10,960 nucleotides of DNA from JBBIVB01 sp964567515 (GCA_964567515.1 CAZMMW010000025.1:1-10960); one strand, 5' to 3'. Positions 1-7,393 are shown, counted from the stretch's first letter. Numbers and translations: made by a program. The notes: generated from the sequence alone by a model not told the origin.

Positions 1-62
1 AAATGGTCTGACTCCTCAAGAGAAATACCTACAGACTGTTACCATTGACTGTTAATTGTACA
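1..62 (+). mobile_element. Right end of an IS3/IS481-like insertion sequence
   Basis: Read backwards from base 62 on the minus strand, the sequence starts TGTACAATTAACAGTC. It matches the last 25 bases of the window (10936 onward, TGTCTACATAACATG) at 9 of the first 13 positions without a gap, and an ATGG-TAA block follows in both. TGT...ACA tips and a transposase stop inside the repeat fit these IS families. The element therefore probably ends at 62 and host DNA begins at 63. The rest of the element lies outside the window. Confidence 0.5.
2..55 (+). CDS. Transposase, C-terminal end only (partial)
   Basis: The window opens inside a reading frame that gives NGLTPQEKYLQTVTIDC and then TAA. The 'NG-L/K-TP-x-EK/Y' segment, followed by a short tail, is how many DDE integrase-core transposases of the IS3/IS481 type end, just after the 'RPH-x-ALN' stretch, which would lie before base 1. 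The stop codon falls inside what looks like the right terminal inverted repeat (32-62), as in compact insertion sequences. Only 17 residues are visible and no catalytic residue can be seen, so the family call is an inference from the tail motif plus the terminal-repeat evidence. It could be the end of an unrelated gene. Confidence 0.5.
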   Translation, partial: NGLTPQEKYLQTVTIDC

Positions 63-67
63 AATGC

Positions 68-95
68 TTGACAAGTTGTATAATTTAGTTATAAT
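68..95 (+). promoter_or_regulatory. Consensus sigma-70-type promoter for the 69-aa peptide gene
   Basis: A perfect -35 box TTGACA (68-73), a 16-base spacer and a perfect -10 box TATAAT (90-95) predict a start near 102. Two more TATAAT hexamers (79-84 and 98-103) flank it but have unsuitable spacing. The -35 box is only 6 bases outside the presumed insertion-sequence end. Confidence 0.75.
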
Positions 96-156
96 TATAT
101 AATTTCAAATAGTACATTAATTAATCAAAACCAAAAACATTTAAAATAGGAACGAT

Positions 157-366
157 ATGAATAGAATCAAAAAGTGGTTAGAGGATCGTTTTATGTATTT
201 AATTCTCTTTTTTATAGTGATACCTTTAGGAATTATGTTTTTGAAAAGACACTTTAAAAACATATCTTTGGAAGAGAATTCAGCAGTGAAAACTGATTCC
301 ATAAAACTGTTTTGTTGCGGGGTGATGCAACCCTTTGCCATTATTAATCTGTCTCATTTTAGATAA
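157..366 (+). CDS. Small single-pass membrane peptide of unknown function (69 aa)
   Basis: I do not recognise this peptide. It starts with a basic segment (MNRIKKW), has one strongly hydrophobic stretch at about residues 13-29 (MYLILFFIVIPLGIMFL), then a basic KRHFK, an acidic-polar middle, and a less hydrophobic C-terminal part with a Cys-Cys pair at 53-54. It looks like an inner-membrane protein or tethered peptide. What makes it credible is its complete setting: a consensus promoter at 68-95, an SD (AGGA, 148-151) five bases before the ATG, and a strong terminator ten bases after the stop. It is a one-gene transcript of about 310 bases, next to a mobile element. Type I toxins are also small hydrophobic peptides, but I see no antisense promoter, so that idea has little support. 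The transcript could also act mainly as RNA. Confidence 0.6.
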   Translation: MNRIKKWLEDRFMYLILFFIVIPLGIMFLKRHFKNISLEENSAVKTDSIKLFCCGVMQPFAIINLSHFR

Positions 367-375
367 TAATGATCT

Positions 376-412
376 AATCCCATTGTTGGATAAATAGACA
401 ATGGGATTTTTT
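376..412 (+). terminator. Intrinsic terminator after the 69-aa peptide gene
   Basis: A perfect 11-bp stem (AATCCCATTGT, 376-386, with ACAATGGGATT, 398-408) and an 11-base loop are followed by a run of T up to 412. The T run is only on the plus side. On the minus strand the same stem lies beyond the end of cysS but lacks a good U tail, so it serves mainly the plus-strand unit. Confidence 0.85.
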
Positions 413-430
413 AATAATAATCGTCCTAGT

Positions 431-1861
431 TTATCTTTTGATCTTAACTTGCGGACCCGTATCGGAATCTTCCACTTTAAAACCAAACTTTTCTATTTCT
501 CGTCTTAGATTATCAGCTTTGGTCCATTCTTGTTCAACTCGCGCTTTTTCTCTGTCTTTAACTAATTTGTTTACTTTAGTGGGAATAGTTATGGTTTTAA
601 TATCACTTAGTCTCAAACCTAGAACCTCGTCAAACCAGATTAATAAATCTCTTTTGCTAGCGTCGTCTAAATTACTTTTTATTACTTCCCAAACCACAGC
701 TAAACCTTGGGCGGTATTTAAATCATCATTAATCACACTCAAAAATTTTTGTCGATAAACCCCCGCACTTTCCGGCTCTTTACTTAAACGCATAGGAATT
801 AGTGGTTTTTGTAATTCAGCCATTTTATCATAAAGATTATTTAAGCCTTCTTGGGCAGCAGTCAATGACTCCCAGGAGAAAGATAAAGGAGAACGATAAT
901 GAGCGCCCAGACAGAGATAGCGATAAGCTAGAGGATTGATACCTTTAGTTTTAATATTTTCCAAGGTTAAAAAATTTCCCCCAGATTTAGCCATTTTATT
1001 TTGTGCTATAGTTAGAAACTCACCGTGCAACCAGTAGCGCACGAATTGTTTTTCGGTAGCGGCTTCAGATTGAGCTATTTCATTGGTATGATGTACCGCA
1101 ACATGGTCAATGCCGCCGCAATGTATGTCTACAGTATCACCTAAAGTATTCATCGCCATGGCACTGCATTCTAAATGCCAACCCGGAAAACCTTCGCCCC
1201 AGGGAGAGGTCCAGTGTTGCAAATGATTTTTGAATCGTCCGGTTAATTTAAACCATAAGGCAAAATCAGCCGGATGTTTTTTTTGTCGGTCAATTACCAC
1301 ACTTTCACGCGCTCCTACTGTTTTATCAGCTAAATTTTGACGTGATAATTTGGTATAGTTAGGGAATTTCTGCACATTAAAATAAACTGCTTGATTAGTT
1401 TCATAGGTAAAACCTTTGCTTTGTAAACGTTTAACTAGTTCAATTTGTTCTTTAATATATTTTGATGCCGCGGTCCATTTGTCGGGTTTGAGAATATTCA
1501 GGTCAGATAAATTTTGTTGAAAAATTTTAGTAAAAAATTTAGCTATGTCACTTGGTTTTTTACCTAGTTTGGTAGCCGCCGTATCCATTTTATCCTCACC
1601 TTCGTCAGCATCGGAAGTTAAGTGTCCGACGTCAGTGATGTTCATCACGTGTTTTATATTATAACCGTTGGCTAGCAGAATTCTTTTTAAAACGTCTTCA
1701 AAAATATAAGCACGTAGATTTCCTAAATGCGGATAATCATAAACCGTAGGCCCGCAGGTATAAAGCGACACATTTGGTTTTTGAAACCAAAGTTTAGAAG
1801 GATGCTGGGGTTTGAATTCCTCTTTTTGGCGGGACATTGTATTGTAGAGCACAAGTGCCAT
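431..1861 (-). CDS. cysS: Cysteinyl-tRNA synthetase
   Basis: This cytoplasmic class I synthetase charges tRNA-Cys with cysteine. Length is 476 aa, close to the 461 aa of the E. coli enzyme. The catalytic domain shows the HIGH-type signature CGPTVYDYPHLGN (C36 to N48). The KMSKS loop appears as KMAKS (289-293) followed by GGNF, a tolerated variant. The expected zinc ligands are C36, C232 (HLECSAMA), H257 and E261 (HHTNE). The anticodon-binding C-terminal part follows, ending in the usual 'KADxLRxEIxxxGxxVEDxxxGP' pattern (448-470). The start is supported by the conserved opening LVLYNTMSRQKEEF immediately after the ATG. There is no SD. A -10 box ends 9 bases before the ATG, so the mRNA probably has almost no leader. 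The gene is divergent from the 1967-2398 membrane protein gene and convergent with the 69-aa peptide gene. Confidence 0.97.
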   Translation of the reverse strand: MALVLYNTMSRQKEEFKPQHPSKLWFQKPNVSLYTCGPTVYDYPHLGNLRAYIFEDVLKRILLANGYNIKHVMNITDVGHLTSDADEGEDKMDTAATKLGKKPSDIAKFFTKIFQQNLSDLNILKPDKWTAASKYIKEQIELVKRLQSKGFTYETNQAVYFNVQKFPNYTKLSRQNLADKTVGARESVVIDRQKKHPADFALWFKLTGRFKNHLQHWTSPWGEGFPGWHLECSAMAMNTLGDTVDIHCGGIDHVAVHHTNEIAQSEAATEKQFVRYWLHGEFLTIAQNKMAKSGGNFLTLENIKTKGINPLAYRYLCLGAHYRSPLSFSWESLTAAQEGLNNLYDKMAELQKPLIPMRLSKEPESAGVYRQKFLSVINDDLNTAQGLAVVWEVIKSNLDDASKRDLLIWFDEVLGLRLSDIKTITIPTKVNKLVKDREKARVEQEWTKADNLRREIEKFGFKVEDSDTGPQVKIKR

Positions 1862-1870
1862 AACAAAGTT

Positions 1871-1899
1871 ATTTTACTCCAAAAACAAATGTTTGACAA
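1871..1899 (-). promoter_or_regulatory. cysS promoter, nearly leaderless
   Basis: Read on the minus strand: -35 TTGTCA (1894-1899), a 17-base spacer and -10 TAAAAT (1871-1876), predicting a start near 1864. This is only about 3 bases before the cysS ATG, and no SD is present. Confidence 0.6.
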
Positions 1900-1921
1900 A
1901 AGGCAATAGCCATATTAGAGT
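1893..1921 (+). promoter_or_regulatory. Promoter for the 143-aa membrane protein gene
   Basis: Perfect -35 TTGACA (1893-1898), 17-base spacer and weaker -10 TAGAGT (1916-1921), predicting a start near 1928 and a leader of about 39 bases that carries an SD. Its -35 box overlaps the cysS -35 box on the other strand by five bases. Confidence 0.5.
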
Positions 1922-1966
1922 AAGGGCACTAAAAATAAAAACATTCATAAATATAGGAGAATAAAA

Positions 1967-2398
1967 ATGTTCGTTAAATTAATTATCACGATTGTTTTAG
2001 CCGCCATAATTTTTACCTTTTGTTTATGGCAGATAACAGTATCCGATCTGAATTTAAACATCACACAACAAATAGCACTAGCGGCAATAGCAGCGGCTAT
2101 TACTTTGACCTGGCTGACTATTTTCTATAGGAGTTTATGTTTTATCAGCTTAAGTTATAGTCTTACCGCTTTCACTCTGGGAATCTGGCTAGGGAATATT
2201 ATAATTTTGATATTTAGCGCCGTGGTAACATTAGTGTCTTTAACTTACCTGATTTTTTACACCAAATTCGACCGTTTTGTTGCTTCAGAAACAAAGACAG
2301 ATATTTGGTACAGAGGCTTGATAGAAGTTTTAACTTCTTGGTTTATAATCACCGTGTCGGGCAAATATATGTCAGTATTAATAACTCTTAATTTATAA
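1967..2398 (+). CDS. Four-helix integral membrane protein of unknown function (143 aa)
   Basis: I do not recognise this family. Hydrophobic segments at about residues 4-25, 35-55, 58-98 (long enough for two helices) and 115-140 suggest four or five membrane passes with short loops. The only sizeable charged stretch is YTKFDRFVASETKTDIWYRG at 97-116. No metal-binding, catalytic or transport signature stands out. It starts with a clear SD (AGGAGA, 1955-1960) six bases before the ATG, unlike its larger neighbours. It is monocistronic, between a promoter that shares its -35 region with cysS and a terminator at 2416-2448, and it converges on the antiporter gene. Being next to an antiporter does not show a shared role, because the two are on opposite strands. 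Confidence 0.8.
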   Translation: MFVKLIITIVLAAIIFTFCLWQITVSDLNLNITQQIALAAIAAAITLTWLTIFYRSLCFISLSYSLTAFTLGIWLGNIIILIFSAVVTLVSLTYLIFYTKFDRFVASETKTDIWYRGLIEVLTSWFIITVSGKYMSVLITLNL

Positions 2399-2415
2399 AT
2401 TAATACACGACTAAT

Positions 2416-2448
2416 AAGTCAATCTTAAGATATAAGGTTGACTTTTTT
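2416..2448 (+). terminator. Intrinsic terminator after the 143-aa membrane protein gene
   Basis: An 11-bp stem with one G-U pair (AAGTCAATCTT, 2416-2426, with AAGGTTGACTT, 2434-2444) and a 7-base loop is followed by a T run to 2448. It fills the convergent gap to the antiporter gene. The minus-strand side has no good T tail. Confidence 0.8.
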
Positions 2449-2462
2449 ATTGACTTTATTAA

Positions 2463-4154
2463 TTATCTAGCTCTGGCGTAACGGTGTTCCAATTCAGTTA
2501 AATGCTTGGTTTTATCTATTTGTAGATGGTGATGAGATGATAAGGAGGCAATCAAATCATGGCTAAAATGTACGCCAGCCAAGTAATGTGGAAAAATCAC
2601 ATAACTAGCACCGGTGGCATATAAATCTCTGACATCATGCCAGGTATCAGCAGTAGCATAGAAAGGAATTGAAATGTTATGTAGTTTTAGGTTTTGCAAC
2701 AGAGTTAAATTATCAAAAATATCGGAATTAGTGGAAATAATTAAACTGGCTTGTTTTATTTGTAATTTTTCCAATAATTCTAAATCAGTCATATCACCGT
2801 AAAAACAGGGGATTTGCTGTTGTTTTAAATAATGTACGGCTATTGGATTAAAATCAATTACCACTACTGATTTGCCTATTTTTTGTAAGGCCGCCACCAC
2901 TTGTTCGCCTAAACGATGGTAACCAAAAATTACTACGTGGCCGGAAATTGCCACTGGTTCAGTTTCGTCAAAAGTAGAGGCCTTTTCAAAAATATTTAAA
3001 TAAGGCGACAACCAACGGTAGAGTTTCTCTCCGTGCGTAATAAAATAAGTAGAGACGGTAATTGTAATAATACCAACAATAGTTACCAAAGAAGCATCGG
3101 TCGGCGAAACGTGGCCTAGTCGTAAACCCATGCCCATTAAAATCAAAGAGAATTCACTGATTTGTGCTACAGTTAAACCAACCAAAAAACCGGTACGTTT
3201 GCGATAGTTCATTAAACCCAACAAGATCATCACTATTAGTGGGTTACCGATTAAAACAAATAACGATAATATTATTATCACGGTCAGCGATAATTGGTTG
3301 GCGGTAAAAATTAATTGGCTACCCAGTAAGATAAAAAACAGAGTAATAAAAAAATCACGGGTACCTCGCACCTTGGCTTTAATGTCTAAGTTGTAGGGTA
3401 AGGGCGCTAGAGCTAAGCCAGCTAAAAAAGCCCCGATTTCTATGGGAAAACCAACATAGCTAGCTAGCCCTGCAAACAAAAAACACCAACTGAGACTGGC
3501 TAGAAACAGTAATTCGTAAGAGCGAGCTAGACGGTTAAAAATAGGTGGTAACAGCCAGCGGCCAGCCAGCCAAGTGATCACGACTAATAATAAACCTTGG
3601 GCTAAAATAAAAGCGACGGTCGGACCAATATTAGCGTGGTCATAATTAACCAAGCCACCTAAAATGATTAACGCCAAGATAGCCAAAAAGTCTTGCACCA
3701 ACAACATTCCCACCGCTAAACGACCATGCAGCGAATCAAGAACTCGTTGCTCGGATAATAATTTGACCACGATGATAGTACTGGAAAAAGTTAAAGCCAC
3801 AGCAATGTACCATGCCACCAAAGAACTGACGCCAAATAATTTAATAATCAGATAACCAAAACCAGCTGTAAAAACAACTTGTCCAATACCCAATACCAGA
3901 GAAGGTTTGCCAATAGTTCGTAATTTTACTAAATCGAGTTCCAATCCTACTAAAAATAATAATAACGCTATGCCTAAACTAGAAAGGTTGGTAATGGCGT
4001 CAGTTTGTTGAATAATTTTTAAACCCAAAGGGCCCAGTAAGACGCCGGTCAAAACATAAGCCAGAATAGCGGGTTGCTTTAAAAAGCGAGCAATAATAGC
4101 CAAGACCGTAGCTACGATAATCAATAAACCTATTTCAGCAAACAAGTTGTCCAT
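2463..4154 (-). CDS. Kef-type (CPA2) monovalent cation/proton antiporter with TrkA-N/RCK domain
   Basis: This is a membrane transporter that probably exchanges or releases K+ or Na+ against protons under nucleotide control. Residues 1 to about 375 form a Na+/H+-exchanger-type domain with about 12 hydrophobic segments. Typical CPA2 features are 'LLFLVGLELD' (65-74), 'TFSSTIIVVKLL' (122-133) and the ion-site pair Q154-D155 in 'LLVQDFLAIL'. Residues 405-540 form a Rossmann-type TrkA-N domain with 'HVVIFGYHRLGEQV' (406-419), the acidic D434 after beta-2, and 'YGDMTD' (452-457). The nucleotide loop reads GYHRLG, so the middle glycine of GxGxxG is His. There is no TrkA-C domain after it, only a His- and Arg-rich tail. 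At 563 aa it is shorter than E. coli KefC (about 620 aa). It has no SD: a TATAAT box ends six bases before the ATG. The exact ion cannot be told from sequence. Confidence 0.92.
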   Translation of the reverse strand: MDNLFAEIGLLIIVATVLAIIARFLKQPAILAYVLTGVLLGPLGLKIIQQTDAITNLSSLGIALLLFLVGLELDLVKLRTIGKPSLVLGIGQVVFTAGFGYLIIKLFGVSSLVAWYIAVALTFSSTIIVVKLLSEQRVLDSLHGRLAVGMLLVQDFLAILALIILGGLVNYDHANIGPTVAFILAQGLLLVVITWLAGRWLLPPIFNRLARSYELLFLASLSWCFLFAGLASYVGFPIEIGAFLAGLALAPLPYNLDIKAKVRGTRDFFITLFFILLGSQLIFTANQLSLTVIIILSLFVLIGNPLIVMILLGLMNYRKRTGFLVGLTVAQISEFSLILMGMGLRLGHVSPTDASLVTIVGIITITVSTYFITHGEKLYRWLSPYLNIFEKASTFDETEPVAISGHVVIFGYHRLGEQVVAALQKIGKSVVVIDFNPIAVHYLKQQQIPCFYGDMTDLELLEKLQIKQASLIISTNSDIFDNLTLLQNLKLHNISIPFYATADTWHDVRDLYATGASYVIFPHYLAGVHFSHDLIASLSSHHHLQIDKTKHLTELEHRYARAR

Positions 4155-4160
4155 AAATTT

Positions 4161-4189
4161 ATTATATCAATATTGAAACAAAGCGTAAA
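4161..4189 (-). promoter_or_regulatory. Antiporter promoter, apparently leaderless
   Basis: On the minus strand: -35 TTTACG (4184-4189, 4 of 6 consensus), a 17-base spacer and a perfect -10 TATAAT (4161-4166). The predicted start falls on or next to the A of the ATG (4154), so no leader or SD is available. Confidence 0.6.
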
Positions 4190-4201
4190 AAATGGTAAAA
4201 T
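4173..4201 (+). promoter_or_regulatory. Candidate promoter of the ATPase cluster
   Basis: -35 TTGAAA (4173-4178), 17-base spacer ending in TGG (extended -10 element) and -10 TAAAAT (4196-4201) predict a start near 4208 and a leader of about 150 bases before 4360. It lies on top of the minus-strand antiporter promoter, so the two probably compete. A further TATAAT at 4202-4207 has no matching -35. Confidence 0.45.
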
Positions 4202-4359
4202 TATAATATATCGTATGTTTAAGTTAACAACTGCAGCTTTTAGCTCATTTTATCAAAATGCACCATCAATATTTATTATGTTTGGTAATCTTCAATTTAA
4301 TCATTTAACTATCCATCGTACTCGCTTATTCCTAGGCTGAGCAAGGTTGATAAACTGTT

Positions 4360-4833
4360 ATGTTAGATATTAAAAAGGAGTTTAAAGGAAGGGAAGTGGA
4401 GTTATCACCAGCTAGTTTAGAGCAGGAACGGTTACCAGCCAAAGAAGCTGAAAGTTTAAAAGAGATAACAGAAATCGCCCCGATTACTTATGTGACGGAC
4501 CAGTTAGTTAAGCAGGTTACTGCACCACCAGTGGCAGGCGTCATCGGGAGAACCGTTTCTGAAATACAACAGAAAATAGAAGATATTTTGGAGCAGGACT
4601 TGTTAAGCGTCTACCAAGAATTAACACCGGAAAAAAAGATGCAATTTAAAATTAAGGGTGAACAAACTGCTCAAAAAATCAGCGTTTTGTTACAGGCCGT
4701 AAAAATTAAAATTCAGGAGGTTATTAGATTAATTTTAGATTGGTTGGGATTACTATCAAACATTAATAAACATTTTATTCACCAAGAAGCTAAAATTAAA
4801 GCTGAAAAAATTTTAAAATTAAAAAGAACATGA
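4360..4833 (+). CDS. Small helical partner protein of unknown function (157 aa)
   Basis: I do not recognise this family. The protein has an acidic, Pro-containing N-terminal third (1-60, probably disordered or extended), then long predicted amphipathic helices (about 65-92 and 96-125). The second holds a hydrophobic patch, VIRLILDWLGLL (120-131), that could lie on a membrane. The C-terminal end is Lys-rich. There is no signal peptide. Its stop overlaps the start of the 851-aa ATPase by four bases (ATGA, 4830-4833), which indicates translational coupling and probably a shared complex. The ATG at 4360 has no SD. An in-frame GTG at 4396 (residue 13) sits just after an SD-like purine run (AAAGGAAGGGAA), so the true start may be there, giving 145 aa. 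Confidence 0.75.
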   Translation: MLDIKKEFKGREVELSPASLEQERLPAKEAESLKEITEIAPITYVTDQLVKQVTAPPVAGVIGRTVSEIQQKIEDILEQDLLSVYQELTPEKKMQFKIKGEQTAQKISVLLQAVKIKIQEVIRLILDWLGLLSNINKHFIHQEAKIKAEKILKLKRT

Positions 4834-7385
4834 TTGGGTTATCACTACCAGTTTACGCAACTGATACAGTTAACGCTATTAATGACGGTAACAGTTGGTT
4901 AGTAGTAACGATAATTTTGATATTAATAATTTTAGTCTTGGGAACAGTAGCGATTTATTGGTTGAGACGTTTTTTGCATCAGGTAACTAATTTGACCAAT
5001 AGTTTGTCCTTGCAAACTTTATTAGTTACCGTACCCAAAGATCAGGCCTCGGTTGAACAGTCGAAAACCGGTCGGGAATTTTTGTTAGAGCAAATAGGCG
5101 TAGCTGAAGTATTATGGTCCACCATCGGAGGATTAAAACCGCAGGGAGGATTTAAAAGTTGGTTATACGGTCGCAACGATCATCTTAGTTTAGAAATAGT
5201 AGCGCAGGGAGGGGTAATTTATTTTTATGTAGCGGTGCCGCCGGTTTGGCGCAGTTTTTTGGAACAACAGATTTTATCACATTATCCGCATGCTCAAATT
5301 GAAGAAAAAGAAGATTATAATATTTTTCTGCCTCACGGTGTGACTTCTGGTAGATTATTGAAGTTTCATAGTTTATCAGTTTTTCCTATCAAAACTTATC
5401 GTCAACTAGAGGCGGATTCTTTGAATTCTATTACTAACACTTTAAGTAAGGTTCCTGTAGGTGCGGCAGCAGTGGTGCAGATTGTAGTCAGATCGGCTCA
5501 TTCGAGTTGGCGACGAGAAGGAGTGAGAATTGCTCGTGATATGCAACAGGGCAAATCTTTCGCCGAGGCTAGGAATCGCGGTTGGTTTGGTAAAAGTACT
5601 AAATTTATTTGGAGCATCTTTGATACCTCTTTAACTTCCTCTAAATCTAAAAAAGAGGGGGAAGATAAGCCTAAACATCAATTATCACCCTTAGAGCAAG
5701 AAATGGTAAAAGGCTTGGAGGAAAAAGCTTCTAAAGCCGGTTTAGACGTAGTGATTAGGGTAGTTGCCTCAGCGCCTACCGAGGAGGCTACTCAAAAATA
5801 TCTAGAAGATATTGCCAATTCCTTTAGTCAGTTTAATATTTATCAATACGGTAATCGTTTGGAAGCGCATAAGCCACGTAATTTGGATAAGTTTTTATCG
5901 AATTTTATTCACCGTAATTTAGTGGACAGAGAAGCCATAGTATTGAATGCCGAAGAGTTGGCAAGTGTATATCATTTTCCTTTACCTACCACCGAGACGC
6001 CTAATATTAAATGGTTGTCAGCCAGACGCGCCGCTGTGCCGGTGAATATACCCAGCGACGGATTAACTTTGGGAGTAAATCTTTATCGTGGTGAAGAAAA
6101 GACTGTTAGAATTAAAACCGATGACCGCCGTCGTCATGTTTATATTATTGGTAAATCCGGCACCGGCAAATCAGTTTTGTTGCAAAATATGGTAGTGCAG
6201 GATATTAAAGCAGGCAAGGGTGTGGGTTTGATTGATCCTCACGGCGATTTAGTGGAAGGTGTGTTGGGGCAAATTCCTTTGGAACGAGTTGATGATGTTA
6301 TTGTTTTTAGTCCTTCGGATGTAGAAAGACCAATGGGCCTTAATATGTTGGAAGCCATAACGCCAGAGCAGGCGGATTTTGCTGTGCAAGAGATGATCGC
6401 TATTTTTTATAAACTATTCCCACCAGAAATGATTGGTCCGATGTTTGAACATAATATGCGTAACGTGATGTTAACTTTGATGGCAGATAGAGAATATCCA
6501 GGCACTATTGCTGATATTCCCAGAATGTTTACTGATAAGGAATTTCAAAAGTATAAGTTAACCAAAGTGACCGACCCGGTGGTGAGGTCTTTCTGGGAAA
6601 AAGAAATGGCACAAACTACTGATTTTCATAAATCGGAAATGTTGGGCTATTTAATTTCTAAAGTTGGTAGATTTGTAGAAAATGAAATGATGCGAAATAT
6701 TATTGGTCAACCCAGGTCGGGATTTAATTTCCGGGAAATTATGGATCAACAGAAGATTCTTTTGGTTAATTTATCCAAAGGAACTACTGGCGAGGTAAAT
6801 TCTTCTTTATTAGGATTAATTATTGTATCTAAATTACAAATGGCCGCCATGACTCGCGCAGCTTTACCAGAAGCGGAGCGAAAAGATTTTTATTTATACA
6901 TTGATGAATTCCAAAATTTTATTACCGATTCTATTTCTACTATTTTATCTGAAGCTAGAAAATATCGTCTTAATTTAACTATTGCTAATCAATATTTACA
7001 ACAACTGGTGCAGGGATCCGATACTAAGATACGTGATGCGGTTTTGGGCACGGTAGGCACCTTAGTTAGTTTTAAAATCGGCATAGAAGACGCGGAACTT
7101 TTGGCTAAAGAATTTGCGCCGGTCTTTAATGCTTTTGACCTAGTAAATATTGAACAATATAACGCCTATCTTAAATTATTAGTGGATAATGCGTCTATAC
7201 GTCCTTTTAATATACGTACTCTGCCGCCTATAGAGGGCGATAGGCAACTGGCTTTGGAACTTAAACAGTTATCTCGTCTTAAATACGGACGTTCTAAGCG
7301 GGAGGTAGAAGAAGAAATCTTAGAGCGTACCAAATTAGGATCTTCCTCTACTAAAATCGCAACGGTTCCTGAACGGACTTTATAA
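4830..7385 (+). CDS. Membrane-anchored FtsK/TraG/VirD4-like ATPase (851 aa)
   Basis: This looks like a DNA- or protein-pumping ATPase of the HerA/FtsK superfamily, close to type IV secretion coupling proteins. One transmembrane helix (about 22-46) anchors it. Residues 60-430 form a large region I do not recognise, with two similar-looking beta-alpha segments (119-166 and 306-346) and a basic, low-complexity linker around 250-285. The motor domain follows: Walker A GKSGTGKS (441-448), a 'DPHGDLVE' motif (469-476), 'DDVIVFSPSD...PMGLNMLE' (488-508), Walker B YLYIDEFQNF (688-697, D692/E693) and the 'TIANQYLQQL' sensor-like motif (717-726). The C-terminal tail is charged. It is coupled to the preceding 157-aa gene. 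No relaxase, pilin or VirB4-like gene is in the window, so a full conjugation system is not shown. Alternatives are a chromosome-partition pump or a cell-surface DNA uptake or secretion motor. Confidence 0.88.
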   Translation: MIGLSLPVYATDTVNAINDGNSWLVVTIILILIILVLGTVAIYWLRRFLHQVTNLTNSLSLQTLLVTVPKDQASVEQSKTGREFLLEQIGVAEVLWSTIGGLKPQGGFKSWLYGRNDHLSLEIVAQGGVIYFYVAVPPVWRSFLEQQILSHYPHAQIEEKEDYNIFLPHGVTSGRLLKFHSLSVFPIKTYRQLEADSLNSITNTLSKVPVGAAAVVQIVVRSAHSSWRREGVRIARDMQQGKSFAEARNRGWFGKSTKFIWSIFDTSLTSSKSKKEGEDKPKHQLSPLEQEMVKGLEEKASKAGLDVVIRVVASAPTEEATQKYLEDIANSFSQFNIYQYGNRLEAHKPRNLDKFLSNFIHRNLVDREAIVLNAEELASVYHFPLPTTETPNIKWLSARRAAVPVNIPSDGLTLGVNLYRGEEKTVRIKTDDRRRHVYIIGKSGTGKSVLLQNMVVQDIKAGKGVGLIDPHGDLVEGVLGQIPLERVDDVIVFSPSDVERPMGLNMLEAITPEQADFAVQEMIAIFYKLFPPEMIGPMFEHNMRNVMLTLMADREYPGTIADIPRMFTDKEFQKYKLTKVTDPVVRSFWEKEMAQTTDFHKSEMLGYLISKVGRFVENEMMRNIIGQPRSGFNFREIMDQQKILLVNLSKGTTGEVNSSLLGLIIVSKLQMAAMTRAALPEAERKDFYLYIDEFQNFITDSISTILSEARKYRLNLTIANQYLQQLVQGSDTKIRDAVLGTVGTLVSFKIGIEDAELLAKEFAPVFNAFDLVNIEQYNAYLKLLVDNASIRPFNIRTLPPIEGDRQLALELKQLSRLKYGRSKREVEEEILERTKLGSSSTKIATVPERTL

Positions 7386-7386
7386 T
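7381..7386 (+). promoter_or_regulatory. -10 box fused to the ATPase stop codon
   Basis: TATAAT at 7381-7386 contains the TAA stop of the ATPase gene (7383-7385). It ends seven bases before the methyltransferase ATG, where a leaderless transcript would begin. No convincing -35 box is seen 16-18 bases upstream, so confidence is low. Confidence 0.35.
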
Positions 7387-7393
7387 TTATACT

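Noticed and set aside
157..412. Type I toxin-antitoxin pair at the 69-aa peptide
   Set aside because: The peptide size and helix fit, but no antisense promoter or paired small RNA could be found on the minus strand.
438..758. 106-codon plus-strand frame opposite cysS
   Set aside because: It is antisense to a clear cysS, has no SD or promoter, and gives a composition typical of a shadow frame.
3664..3855. 63-codon plus-strand frame inside the antiporter gene
   Set aside because: It is a shadow of a well-supported minus-strand gene, with no start signals.
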